From Oceanicoccus sagamiensis (GTDB lineage: Bacteria; Pseudomonadota; Gammaproteobacteria; Pseudomonadales; Dasaniaceae): DNA of 64,000 nucleotides. Below are positions 9,750 to 17,081 of the stretch, one piece after another. Numbering within the stretch: position 1 is the stretch's first letter; the number at the start of each line of letters is the position of its first letter. Under the pieces are notes generated by a model that was not told where the DNA came from, searched no databases, and saw nothing but the letters and a program-made list of their open reading frames with translations. The position numbers were made by a program, and so were the translations under genes. The DNA is taken from the NCBI RefSeq assembly GCF_002117105.1, contig NZ_CP019343.1, positions 4,092,001-4,156,000 on the forward strand, read 5' to 3'.

Positions 9750-10628
9750 ATGGATACCCAAAATTTGCAGGCCTTTGTCGAAGTGGCGGAGTCACGTTCT
9801 TTTTCAGAGGCCGCTGAAACGCTGCATATCACCCAGCCTGCGGTGAGCAAGCGCATTGCCGCACTGGAGAGCCAGCTCGACTGCAAGCTATTTGATCGTA
9901 TTAGCCGCACTGTACAGCTAACGGAGGCCGGGACTGCTTTGCTGCCCAGAGCCGAGCGTATTCTTAATGCCGTACAGGAAGCCAAGCGCAGCATTGTCGA
10001 TTTGCAGGGTGAGATCAGCGGTGAATTAAGTATTGGGATTAGCCACCATATTGGCTTACACCGCCTACCCCCCGTATTGCAGGCCTTTAACCAAAGCTAT
10101 CCCGAGGTACATTTTGATATTGATTTTATGGACTCTGAAGAAGCCTATGAGCAGGTAATGCATGGACGTATTGAGCTGGGCGTAGTGACCCTGGACCCCA
10201 CGGAAAGCAGCCCATTAATGCGGCAGCCGGTGTGGCAGGATGCGTTGGTGGTTGCGATTGCCCCCGACCACCCCTTGGCGGTACTGGAAAGCGTTAACTT
10301 ATCTACCCTCAGCCAGTTTACGGCGATTTTGCCGGGTCTAAACACCTATACCGGGCAAATTATTAAGGCGTTATTCCAACGGCATGGTTTAAAGCTGGAT
10401 GTTTCTATGGAAACCAATTATCTGGAAACCATTAAGATGATGGTATCGATTGGGCTGGGCTGGAGCGTACTACCTCACACCATGATTGATCAGGGCTTAA
10501 AGACACTGGATATTGCCGACATTAAATTGCAGCGCACACTGGGCTATGTATTTCACCAAAACCGCAGCTTAAGTAATGCGGCCAATGCCTTTGTCGCAGC
10601 GCTCAATGCCAATCGGGATACCGCCTAG
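9750..10628 (+). CDS. LysR-family transcriptional regulator next to leuC
   Basis: The 292-aa protein has the LysR layout: an N-terminal winged helix-turn-helix (residues 1-60, SFSEAAETLHITQPAVSKRI) and a C-terminal periplasmic-binding-like effector domain starting near residue 90 (GELSIGISHHIGLHRLPPVL). It is divergent from leuC, so control of leucine genes is the natural inference, though the effector is unknown. It does not look like LeuO. Its stop codon overlaps the convergent kinase gene by a few bases. Family assignment is secure; target and effector are inferred. Confidence 0.9.
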   Translation: MDTQNLQAFVEVAESRSFSEAAETLHITQPAVSKRIAALESQLDCKLFDRISRTVQLTEAGTALLPRAERILNAVQEAKRSIVDLQGEISGELSIGISHHIGLHRLPPVLQAFNQSYPEVHFDIDFMDSEEAYEQVMHGRIELGVVTLDPTESSPLMRQPVWQDALVVAIAPDHPLAVLESVNLSTLSQFTAILPGLNTYTGQIIKALFQRHGLKLDVSMETNYLETIKMMVSIGLGWSVLPHTMIDQGLKTLDIADIKLQRTLGYVFHQNRSLSNAANAFVAALNANRDTA

Positions 10629-12403
10629 TCTAACCAGCTACCGAGAGGCTCACCGCCCAATAGCCAAATACCTTCCACAATAAAAAACAGCACCACCAAA
10701 ACCAGCGCCAGCTTTGCCAGCCAGGAAAAGCTTGTCGAGGTTTTTTGTTCCGGCACAATCAGGGTATCCAGTTGTTCCAGGGCAGGCATATCTTCTTCCA
10801 GCGCCAAACCTTGCAAGGCGATAGTAACCTCTTCCGCAGTTTGGAAACGTCGGTGCTGTTGATCCAGCATTGTCGAAACCACTTCGGCAACGGTATCGGG
10901 CACCATTGACAGCGCATCCAGATTCTTGACGTTGCCTGCCTGCTGGTTAATCACTTCTCCAGTCAGCATATGAAATAAGACAGCACCCACTGAAAACACA
11001 TCGGACACTACGGATTTGGTTTCGCCCAGTGGCTGGTACCAATCAACCCCGGTACCGACACTATGATCATCAAAACCAAAATCAGTAATTTTTATATGGG
11101 TTGGACTCACCACCAGAATATTACTCGGCCTCAAATTTCCGTGTACCAAACCAGACTCATGGGCATAGTGCAATGCCCGGCATATTTGCTGAGTCAGCAT
11201 CAGCCAGCGCTCCAGACTAAAGGCCTGGGTTAAGCGGTCCTGTAAGCTGCCACCATTAACATGCTCTACTACGGTAATAAAAACACGCTCATTGCGCGCA
11301 GTACCATAGATAGTAGCAATATGTGGATGGGACAAACCGGTCAACACCTTGGCTTTATCATAGGCGCTGCCTTCATAGGCGACCTGTTGTTTTTTTACCA
11401 CCAACCACTGTTGGCGTTTTGGCTCACTGACCAGATATGTGGCGCCGTACTGATTTTCTTTCAGCACATCCAGCAGCTTATAATCTGCGGGCAGCTGATC
11501 CAGCTGGCGATCTTTATCCCAGCGTGGATCTGTTAGATGCTTGCCCTGCAATAACTGCAAAATCTTTCGCTCTATTTCATCGGCTGACTGGGGACGTAAT
11601 TTAATATCCGCTTGCAGGCATTGATAAACCATATCCATTAGCGGTTTTGCCACCGAGCCACTGTCAGCTTTTTTCTCATCAGGTCGGCGGCCAACAAACA
11701 GCTCATGCATTAACACACCTAACGCATAAATATCACTCAGGTGAGTCACTTCGCTATCGGGGCTGGACTGCTCGGGCGCCATATAGGCAGGCGTTCCCAT
11801 AATCACCGTGGTGGCAGCCTGCTCGATCGCGGTATCGGATGTTTGTTTAAAATAACCGGCAATACCAAAATCTACTACCCGCACATGGCCATCATAGTCG
11901 ACTAGTACATTGGCGGGCTTGATATCACGGTGTACTACGCCGTTGCGATGGGCATATGACAGCGCTTTGCAGATTTGAATAATAATATTGAGTTTGCGGG
12001 TTAAGCTCACATCATCCCGGCGGATAACTGAGGTCAAGGGTATACTCTTCACATACTGCATCACAAAATAAGGGCGCGGATAACCCTGCGCATCGACCAC
12101 CGTGCCCTGGTCAATCACCTGGATAATATTGGGATGATTTAAACTGGCCACCAACAACGACTCTTGCTGAAACTGCCCTTCAACAATCGGGTCCGCCACC
12201 AGGGTGGCATTTAAGACTTTAATCGCAACAGAGCGGTTAAGGGATAGCTGCTGGCCTAAATAGACCATCGCCATACCACCCTCCCCCAATGGCTGCTGGA
12301 TACTATAACCCGGTAACTGCAATGAAGATAAAGCTGGCAAGACCACTCCTGGCTGATCAGTAACGCTATTGTTGAGTAACCAGTATAGACGCTGGGACGG
12401 CAC
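10625..12403 (-). CDS. Membrane-anchored tandem Ser/Thr kinase-pseudokinase (PknB/Hanks type)
   Basis: The 592-aa protein has two kinase domains. Domain 1 (about 33-290) is complete: GEGGMAMVYLG loop, VAIK with Lys62, HRDIKPAN with Asp160, DFG 178-180 and the GTPAYMAPEQ activation segment. Domain 2 (about 308-535) is degenerate: its glycine loop reads KENQYGATYLV and the HRD motif is HGN (421-423), losing the catalytic Asp, while LRPSN and DFG (441-443) remain. A C-terminal membrane span (about 561-582) with a short tail anchors it with the kinases in the cytoplasm; no PASTA repeats are present. It diverges from an FHA-domain gene, so phospho-dependent partnership is likely. The ATG at 12403 was kept; about 30 residues precede the first domain. 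Confidence 0.88.
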   Translation of the reverse strand: MPSQRLYWLLNNSVTDQPGVVLPALSSLQLPGYSIQQPLGEGGMAMVYLGQQLSLNRSVAIKVLNATLVADPIVEGQFQQESLLVASLNHPNIIQVIDQGTVVDAQGYPRPYFVMQYVKSIPLTSVIRRDDVSLTRKLNIIIQICKALSYAHRNGVVHRDIKPANVLVDYDGHVRVVDFGIAGYFKQTSDTAIEQAATTVIMGTPAYMAPEQSSPDSEVTHLSDIYALGVLMHELFVGRRPDEKKADSGSVAKPLMDMVYQCLQADIKLRPQSADEIERKILQLLQGKHLTDPRWDKDRQLDQLPADYKLLDVLKENQYGATYLVSEPKRQQWLVVKKQQVAYEGSAYDKAKVLTGLSHPHIATIYGTARNERVFITVVEHVNGGSLQDRLTQAFSLERWLMLTQQICRALHYAHESGLVHGNLRPSNILVVSPTHIKITDFGFDDHSVGTGVDWYQPLGETKSVVSDVFSVGAVLFHMLTGEVINQQAGNVKNLDALSMVPDTVAEVVSTMLDQQHRRFQTAEEVTIALQGLALEEDMPALEQLDTLIVPEQKTSTSFSWLAKLALVLVVLFFIVEGIWLLGGEPLGSWLD

Positions 12404-12500
12404 AATCCGCCGAAATGGCGATTTTATCCACGCTAGTGTTTTTTTCTGTCAGAAGTTAGAATCATCGCAAGACAATAAGACCCTTAGACGGAGCAGACCC

Positions 12501-13082
12501 TTGGCCAGCGAAGACGGCAAGCTTGCGAGTACAGCCAGTACTGATAATAATCAATGGGAATTGGTCGCTGAAGGTGATTGGCTGGTTGGCCAACGCTTTG
12601 GCGTTAAACACCATGCGGTACTTGGCCGCGACTCCAGCTGTGATATCACCATCCCCGGCACCCACCTGTCACGGCGCCATGCAGAACTGGCGGTCAAAGG
12701 CCCTACCTTACTGATCCGTGATCTGGGTTCTTCCAATGGCACTTATGTCAATGATGAACGGGTGACCGAGACAGAATTAAAACCCGGCGATACCGTAAGG
12801 TTTGATGTTCTGGTATTTAGGGTACAGGGGCCAGAACTGGCACCAATCATGGATAGCAATGCCACCATGATTCGACGAGTGCCTACTAAAAAACCCGCAG
12901 CTCCAAGACCGGCTCCTGAACCCAAAAACTGGAAAGTAAAACCAACCTCCGTGGGCAATCGTGAAAGCACGGTACAAATGACCACCCTGCAAAAGGCCAG
13001 TCACTCCGTGTCTACTATTTTGGCCGTGCTAATGGGTATAGCGACTCTGGCAGCGCTGGGTTATTTGTTTACCCAACTCTAA
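12501..13082 (+). CDS. FHA-domain membrane protein
   Basis: FHA domains bind phosphothreonine peptides. The protein has the full signature (AVLGRDSSCDITIPGTHLSR, then RH, then DLGSSNGTYVND) at about residues 39-110, a proline-rich basic linker, and a C-terminal membrane span (about 168-190). I chose the TTG at 12501 because ACGGAG sits 7 bases upstream; the frame is open further upstream to 12369, but that would overlap the divergent kinase start and adds no conserved sequence. The head-to-head arrangement with the tandem kinase suggests the FHA protein reads its phosphorylation. A strong bidirectional terminator follows. Confidence 0.85.
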   Translation: MASEDGKLASTASTDNNQWELVAEGDWLVGQRFGVKHHAVLGRDSSCDITIPGTHLSRRHAELAVKGPTLLIRDLGSSNGTYVNDERVTETELKPGDTVRFDVLVFRVQGPELAPIMDSNATMIRRVPTKKPAAPRPAPEPKNWKVKPTSVGNRESTVQMTTLQKASHSVSTILAVLMGIATLAALGYLFTQL

Positions 13083-13101
13083 TTCGCTCTTTAACAAGCA
13101 T

Positions 13102-13130
13102 AAAAAAAAGCCGCATAAGCGGCTTTTTTT
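13102..13130. terminator. Bidirectional terminator between FHA gene and TonB receptor gene
   Basis: A-tract, GCCGC, loop ATAA, GCGGC, T-tract: a 12-bp stem that gives a U run in both directions, lying between two convergent genes. Confidence 0.9.
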
Positions 13131-13147
13131 ATGGCTGGACTTACCCC

Positions 13148-15502
13148 TTAGAAGCGGTAAACACCCTGAATTGCAACACTGCGATCACGCTCGAAGAAAG
13201 CGTAACGGCTCTTTGCGCCAAAAATACTAAAGGCTAAAGGCGTCGCGTTGCCATAGGTCATGACATCTTCATCGGTTAAGTTTTTACCAACCACGGCAAC
13301 TTCCCAACCGGCTGCATTATCAGACAATGCTATGCGCGCATTGACTTTGGCATAACCATCCTGATCCAGTTCAGGGTCCAGCGTTTGGCTGGGGTTATAA
13401 TCATCGGTAAAGATCACATCCAGCGTAGAGCGGAACTCAAGACTTTCACCCACAGCCGTAAAGTAATCCAGGCTCAGGTTACCACTCCAGTCTGCAACAT
13501 ACTGGTTGGTATCACCGGTGTAATCACAGTTTCCATCAGGGAAATCTGGAACTTGCCCTTGATTACACTGACCGGTTTTAAAGTCTTTAAATTCAAAGTC
13601 AAGAAATGCGATAGCACCCGACAAGGTTAAAGAGTCGGTTAAAGCCAAGCGACCATCCAATTCAATACCCTGTGTTTCTGCTTCTGCCGCATTACCCACA
13701 TTAAAACCAACCTGGCCATCAAACACACTGACCTGCAAGTCATCATACTGGGTAAAGAACATCGCGACGTTTAATTCTGCAGCACCATCTAGCAATGATG
13801 TTTTGGCACCAAATTCAAAGCTGGTCGCTTCTTCTTCACCAAACTCAAAAGTACCTGTTGGTGGTGCTGCGTTTGAGCGCACATCAAAACCACCGGACTT
13901 ATAGCCCTGACTGGCGGTAGCGTATAACATAACCTCTTCATTCATATCCCACTCACCGGTAATTAACGGCGCAAAATTATCTTCTGTGCGCTTATCGGCG
14001 ACTTCATGAGTCTCAAGACCAAATACGACGTCATAAACCCCTGGCGCAACAATGGCTTGAGCTCCGGTTAAAGCAGAGCCATCAGGATTGGTTACATCAA
14101 TTGCACGGCTGGCTTCTTTTTCTTCATCAGAATAACGGCCACCCAAAGTCAGGCGCATATCATCGGCAATATTCCAGGTCACCTGGGCGAAAACCGACCA
14201 TAGCTCACTGTCCTGCTGAAAATCCCTCATGGCTGAGGTATCCCGCATAAACTCACCCAAGCCAGGGGCTGGTGCCGCCGGGTTAACATTAACCACATCG
14301 GCAATAATACTATTGGCAGCCACCTGAAAATCATCGGTAAATTCCAGATCACTATCCTGGTAATACATACCACCGATATATTCAAACGTCTGGCCTACAT
14401 CTGAAGCAATTCTGGCTTCAAAGCTATATTGCTCGTAATCCTCTTCACTCAGTAACAGGAAGACATTGGCGCCGGTAAAATCACAGTCACACAGCTCTTC
14501 ATAGTCATAGCTGTTAGAAGCGGCAATGACTGTCAGTGTATGATCAGCAACGGCATAATTCGCCGTCAGGGTGATATTCTCTGTACTGTTTTCACTGTAA
14601 TCACCATTCGAAGAACGACGGTAATCCTGAGTATTATTTAGCACGCTGATATCCTGCGGAGGAAAGACACCACCGCCACCAGCAAACAGGATTTGTGCAT
14701 AGGTTAAACCGCTGGTATCGGATGGCTCTTCCTCAACGATTTCAATTTGACGTCCCGTCACATCAAAGTCACCAGACTCATATTTTAAACTGATATCTAA
14801 ATCATCGGTGACATCCATATTAATAATAAAGCGAATCGTTTCTTCATCACGACCAGGCTCATCATCGCCATTGGTCAGGTTTTCCATATAACCGTCCATA
14901 CTGCGATTTCTATAAGCCAATCGAGCACCAATACGATCAGTAATCGGACCCGATAACATCAGATCATAAACTTCTTCCTCAGCATCGGGCTCATAAAGCG
15001 CAGAAACTGAACCCTCAAACTCGTCACCAGGCTTTGCTGTAATCATGCTTAAAGCACCAGCAATACTGTTTTTACCAAAGAGGATGTTTTGTGGGCCCCG
15101 CAAGACTTCCACCCGCTCAAGATCAAGAAAAGGCGCTCTGGATAGCTGCGCACGACCATAAGAAACGCCGTCGATATACATACCCGTGGACTGTTCAAAA
15201 CCCTGGTTAATACCAGAACCAATACCCCGAATATAAATATTGGTACCGATACCGGTCTCGGACATGGTTAAATTGGGAACATAGGCCTGCAGGTCTTCGA
15301 TCTTATCGATACCCGCCTCCATCATCTTACTACCAGAAATCGCCGATACAGAAACAGGAACATCCTGCAAACTCTCTGCTCGTAATTGGGCGGTTACAAT
15401 AATTTCTTCAAGCACTTGCGCAGACAACATGCCCGATTGAGCAACGGAGCTTAACAAAATGCCCGCTACGATTGGTTTAACTACAGACTTTGAATAAGCC
15501 AT
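13148..15502 (-). CDS. TonB-dependent outer-membrane receptor
   Basis: The 784-aa protein has a signal peptide (cleavage near LSAQ), a TonB-box-like EEIIVTAQ, a plug domain (about 40-150; DVPVSVSAISG, RVEVLRGPQNILFGKNSIAG) and a long beta-barrel ending in the aromatic YRF typical of outer-membrane insertion. It imports a large or scarce nutrient with energy from TonB-ExbBD; the sequence does not tell the substrate, and no adjacent gene names one. It belongs to the broad COG1629 group common in marine gammaproteobacteria. A possible promoter upstream is TTCACT-17-TATAGC near 15600-15630, which I rate as weak. Confidence 0.92.
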   Translation of the reverse strand: MAYSKSVVKPIVAGILLSSVAQSGMLSAQVLEEIIVTAQLRAESLQDVPVSVSAISGSKMMEAGIDKIEDLQAYVPNLTMSETGIGTNIYIRGIGSGINQGFEQSTGMYIDGVSYGRAQLSRAPFLDLERVEVLRGPQNILFGKNSIAGALSMITAKPGDEFEGSVSALYEPDAEEEVYDLMLSGPITDRIGARLAYRNRSMDGYMENLTNGDDEPGRDEETIRFIINMDVTDDLDISLKYESGDFDVTGRQIEIVEEEPSDTSGLTYAQILFAGGGGVFPPQDISVLNNTQDYRRSSNGDYSENSTENITLTANYAVADHTLTVIAASNSYDYEELCDCDFTGANVFLLLSEEDYEQYSFEARIASDVGQTFEYIGGMYYQDSDLEFTDDFQVAANSIIADVVNVNPAAPAPGLGEFMRDTSAMRDFQQDSELWSVFAQVTWNIADDMRLTLGGRYSDEEKEASRAIDVTNPDGSALTGAQAIVAPGVYDVVFGLETHEVADKRTEDNFAPLITGEWDMNEEVMLYATASQGYKSGGFDVRSNAAPPTGTFEFGEEEATSFEFGAKTSLLDGAAELNVAMFFTQYDDLQVSVFDGQVGFNVGNAAEAETQGIELDGRLALTDSLTLSGAIAFLDFEFKDFKTGQCNQGQVPDFPDGNCDYTGDTNQYVADWSGNLSLDYFTAVGESLEFRSTLDVIFTDDYNPSQTLDPELDQDGYAKVNARIALSDNAAGWEVAVVGKNLTDEDVMTYGNATPLAFSIFGAKSRYAFFERDRSVAIQGVYRF

Positions 15503-15667
15503 TGTCTTCCCCTTGGTTTCCGAATGGTATTTTATTATGTATCTAGTGACATTCTAGTTCGCTCTGGTGATCTGTAAATAACATTTAGGATCATTTTCGC
15601 CTGTCTTATTGAGGCGGGCTATAATTAGCAAGGCCTTTACAGTGAATTGGAATAAACAAACAGGGGT

Positions 15668-16123
15668 TTAGTAGATTCCCATACCGAGACCAGCCGCTAT
15701 GGCGGCGCCCAGCTCTTCACTGGCCGCAAGCCCTTCGGTTGATAGCTCGCCCACCAAAATAACAGGCTCAGTGACACAACGCAGCGGGTAGCCCTTGGCA
15801 ATCCGTTGCAACTGCCTAAGAGCACCGGTACCATCATTGCCAGCACTAATAATCACCGCATAGGGCAAATTAATCTGCCGCGACGCTACCGCATAATAGG
15901 TACGGTCAAAAAAATCTTTCAAACCCCCTGATATGTAACCAAAATTTTCCGGGGTAGCAAAAACCAATGCATCTGCCCATAGCAACTCTTCAACACCCGC
16001 CTCCATGGCTGGCACTAATCGGGGTTCAATAAGGGGTTCTGTAACAGCACCGCGCAGAACCGCCTCTGCCAGTGCTCGAGTGGTACCCGACTGGCTATGA
16101 TAAATAATCAGTAAATGCTTCAT
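15668..16123 (-). CDS. Flavodoxin-fold NAD(P)H reductase / WrbA-like flavoprotein
   Basis: The 151-aa protein starts with HLLIIYHSQSGTTRALAEAV, the FMN phosphate loop of flavodoxins, followed by DALVFATPENFGYISGGLKD, the second FMN loop seen in NADPH-dependent FMN reductases and flavodoxin-like quinone reductases. I place the start at the ATG at 16123 because AGGTGG precedes it at good spacing; a GTG four codons upstream is the alternative. It lies 34 bases after the VanZ-like gene on the same strand. Redox partner and substrate cannot be read from the sequence. Confidence 0.75.
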   Translation of the reverse strand: MKHLLIIYHSQSGTTRALAEAVLRGAVTEPLIEPRLVPAMEAGVEELLWADALVFATPENFGYISGGLKDFFDRTYYAVASRQINLPYAVIISAGNDGTGALRQLQRIAKGYPLRCVTEPVILVGELSTEGLAASEELGAAIAAGLGMGIY

Positions 16124-16157
16124 CTTCTGGTCCACCTACACACTGCTCACTGACTAC

Positions 16158-16565
16158 TCAGCGAAACTGATCGGCATCAACAAAAGGGATATGATTAAGA
16201 ATGACTGGACGAATCAGCAGATAGGCCAGCAAACCGACAATATCCCCAAACACATCTAAGCCGGACGCATATCGTCCGGGAATCTGTGACTGCAGCAACT
16301 CAATCACTACCCCGTAAGCCAATAATGGCAGCAATTTCTTCCACCATAAGTGGGCAGTGGGATACGCATGATCTAACAGTGCCAACAACACAAAAAAAGC
16401 CAACGCATGATTGGCCTTATCCCAGCCTGTAGATATAACCACCTGTTCTTGCGGCAGCACTGACAGCAGGCTGACAGCTAGCAAGGTGGGGTAAAAAGCC
16501 ACCCGACTCAGAAAAACCAATGTCACAATAATACTCTCTCTACTAACACGGGGCGCACTACTCAC
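16158..16565 (-). CDS. VanZ-like integral membrane protein
   Basis: A small 135-aa protein with about four hydrophobic segments and the VanZ-like signature WDKANHALAFFVLLALL in the middle, followed by VIELLQSQIPGRYASGLDVFGDIVG, in which the polar E..Q..PGR.....D motif is conserved. VanZ-family proteins in Gram-negatives are membrane proteins of unknown role, and teicoplanin resistance should not be assumed. The start is a GTG with no clear ribosome site, so the N-terminus is uncertain. It is probably co-transcribed with the downstream flavodoxin-like gene. Confidence 0.75.
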   Translation of the reverse strand: MSSAPRVSRESIIVTLVFLSRVAFYPTLLAVSLLSVLPQEQVVISTGWDKANHALAFFVLLALLDHAYPTAHLWWKKLLPLLAYGVVIELLQSQIPGRYASGLDVFGDIVGLLAYLLIRPVILNHIPFVDADQFR

Positions 16566-16653
16566 ACGACGACCAACACGACGGCTAACAGCCCGCTTCT
16601 TATTTAAGCAATGTCTACTATACTGAAGGGATTACCCCTACGAGTTTGATAGT

Positions 16654-17031
16654 ATGAGCAGTAACAGCAAAACCACCAAAGTCATCTTAGCCATTTCTGC
16701 ATTTATTATATTGCTGGCTTTCACTACGGCGGTGCTTTACCTGACGATTAACCAGAAAAAGAAAACCACTTTTTTTGCCCGCAGTATTAATGATGCGTCC
16801 TACGACTGCGAAGACAAAATCACTAGCAAATACGAGGGCGACCTTGTCAGCAAAAGCTTTGACAATATTTCCTCTCGCTATGAACCCGACAAGCGCCAAT
16901 ACACTATTTATTACCGTATCAGCATTAAAGAAAAGGATGAAAACTTTTCTATCGTCAATGACTATATGGCCAAATGTATTGTCTGGGAACGCCTTGGCTA
17001 TGTGTCAGACTTCAGGGTATTCACCTATTAA
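16654..17031 (+). CDS. Hypothetical single-span membrane protein
   Basis: This 125-aa protein has one N-terminal hydrophobic segment (about 10-32, VILAISAFIILLAFTTAVLY) followed by KKK and a mixed polar domain with two cysteines (YDCEDKI and AKCIVWERLGY) that could form a disulfide outside the membrane. I do not recognise the family. It is divergent from the VanZ-like gene and convergent with pepN. The stop codon overlaps the first unit of a short tandem repeat. Confidence 0.6.
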   Translation: MSSNSKTTKVILAISAFIILLAFTTAVLYLTINQKKKTTFFARSINDASYDCEDKITSKYEGDLVSKSFDNISSRYEPDKRQYTIYYRISIKEKDENFSIVNDYMAKCIVWERLGYVSDFRVFTY

Positions 17032-17079
17032 AGAGCCCTGTTAAAGAGCCTCACTAAAGCGTCTTACTAAAGCCCATGC
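17028..17079. repeat. Four degenerate 13-bp tandem repeats
   Basis: Successive 13-base units read TTAAAGAGCCCTG, TTAAAGAGCCTCA, CTAAAGCGTCTTA and CTAAAGCCCATGC. They start inside the stop codon of the upstream hypothetical gene and fill the gap to the convergent pepN stop. Each unit carries YTAAAG, so each supplies an extra stop codon in one frame. Confidence 0.6.
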
Positions 17080-17081
17080 CG

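Noticed and set aside
12369-12500. Longer N-terminus of the FHA protein
   Set aside because: It overlaps the divergent kinase start and shows no conserved sequence; the TTG at 12501 has a proper ribosome site.
16158-16565. VanZ-like gene as a teicoplanin-resistance determinant
   Set aside because: The VanZ-like domain in Gram-negatives is not linked to glycopeptide resistance; no van genes nearby.
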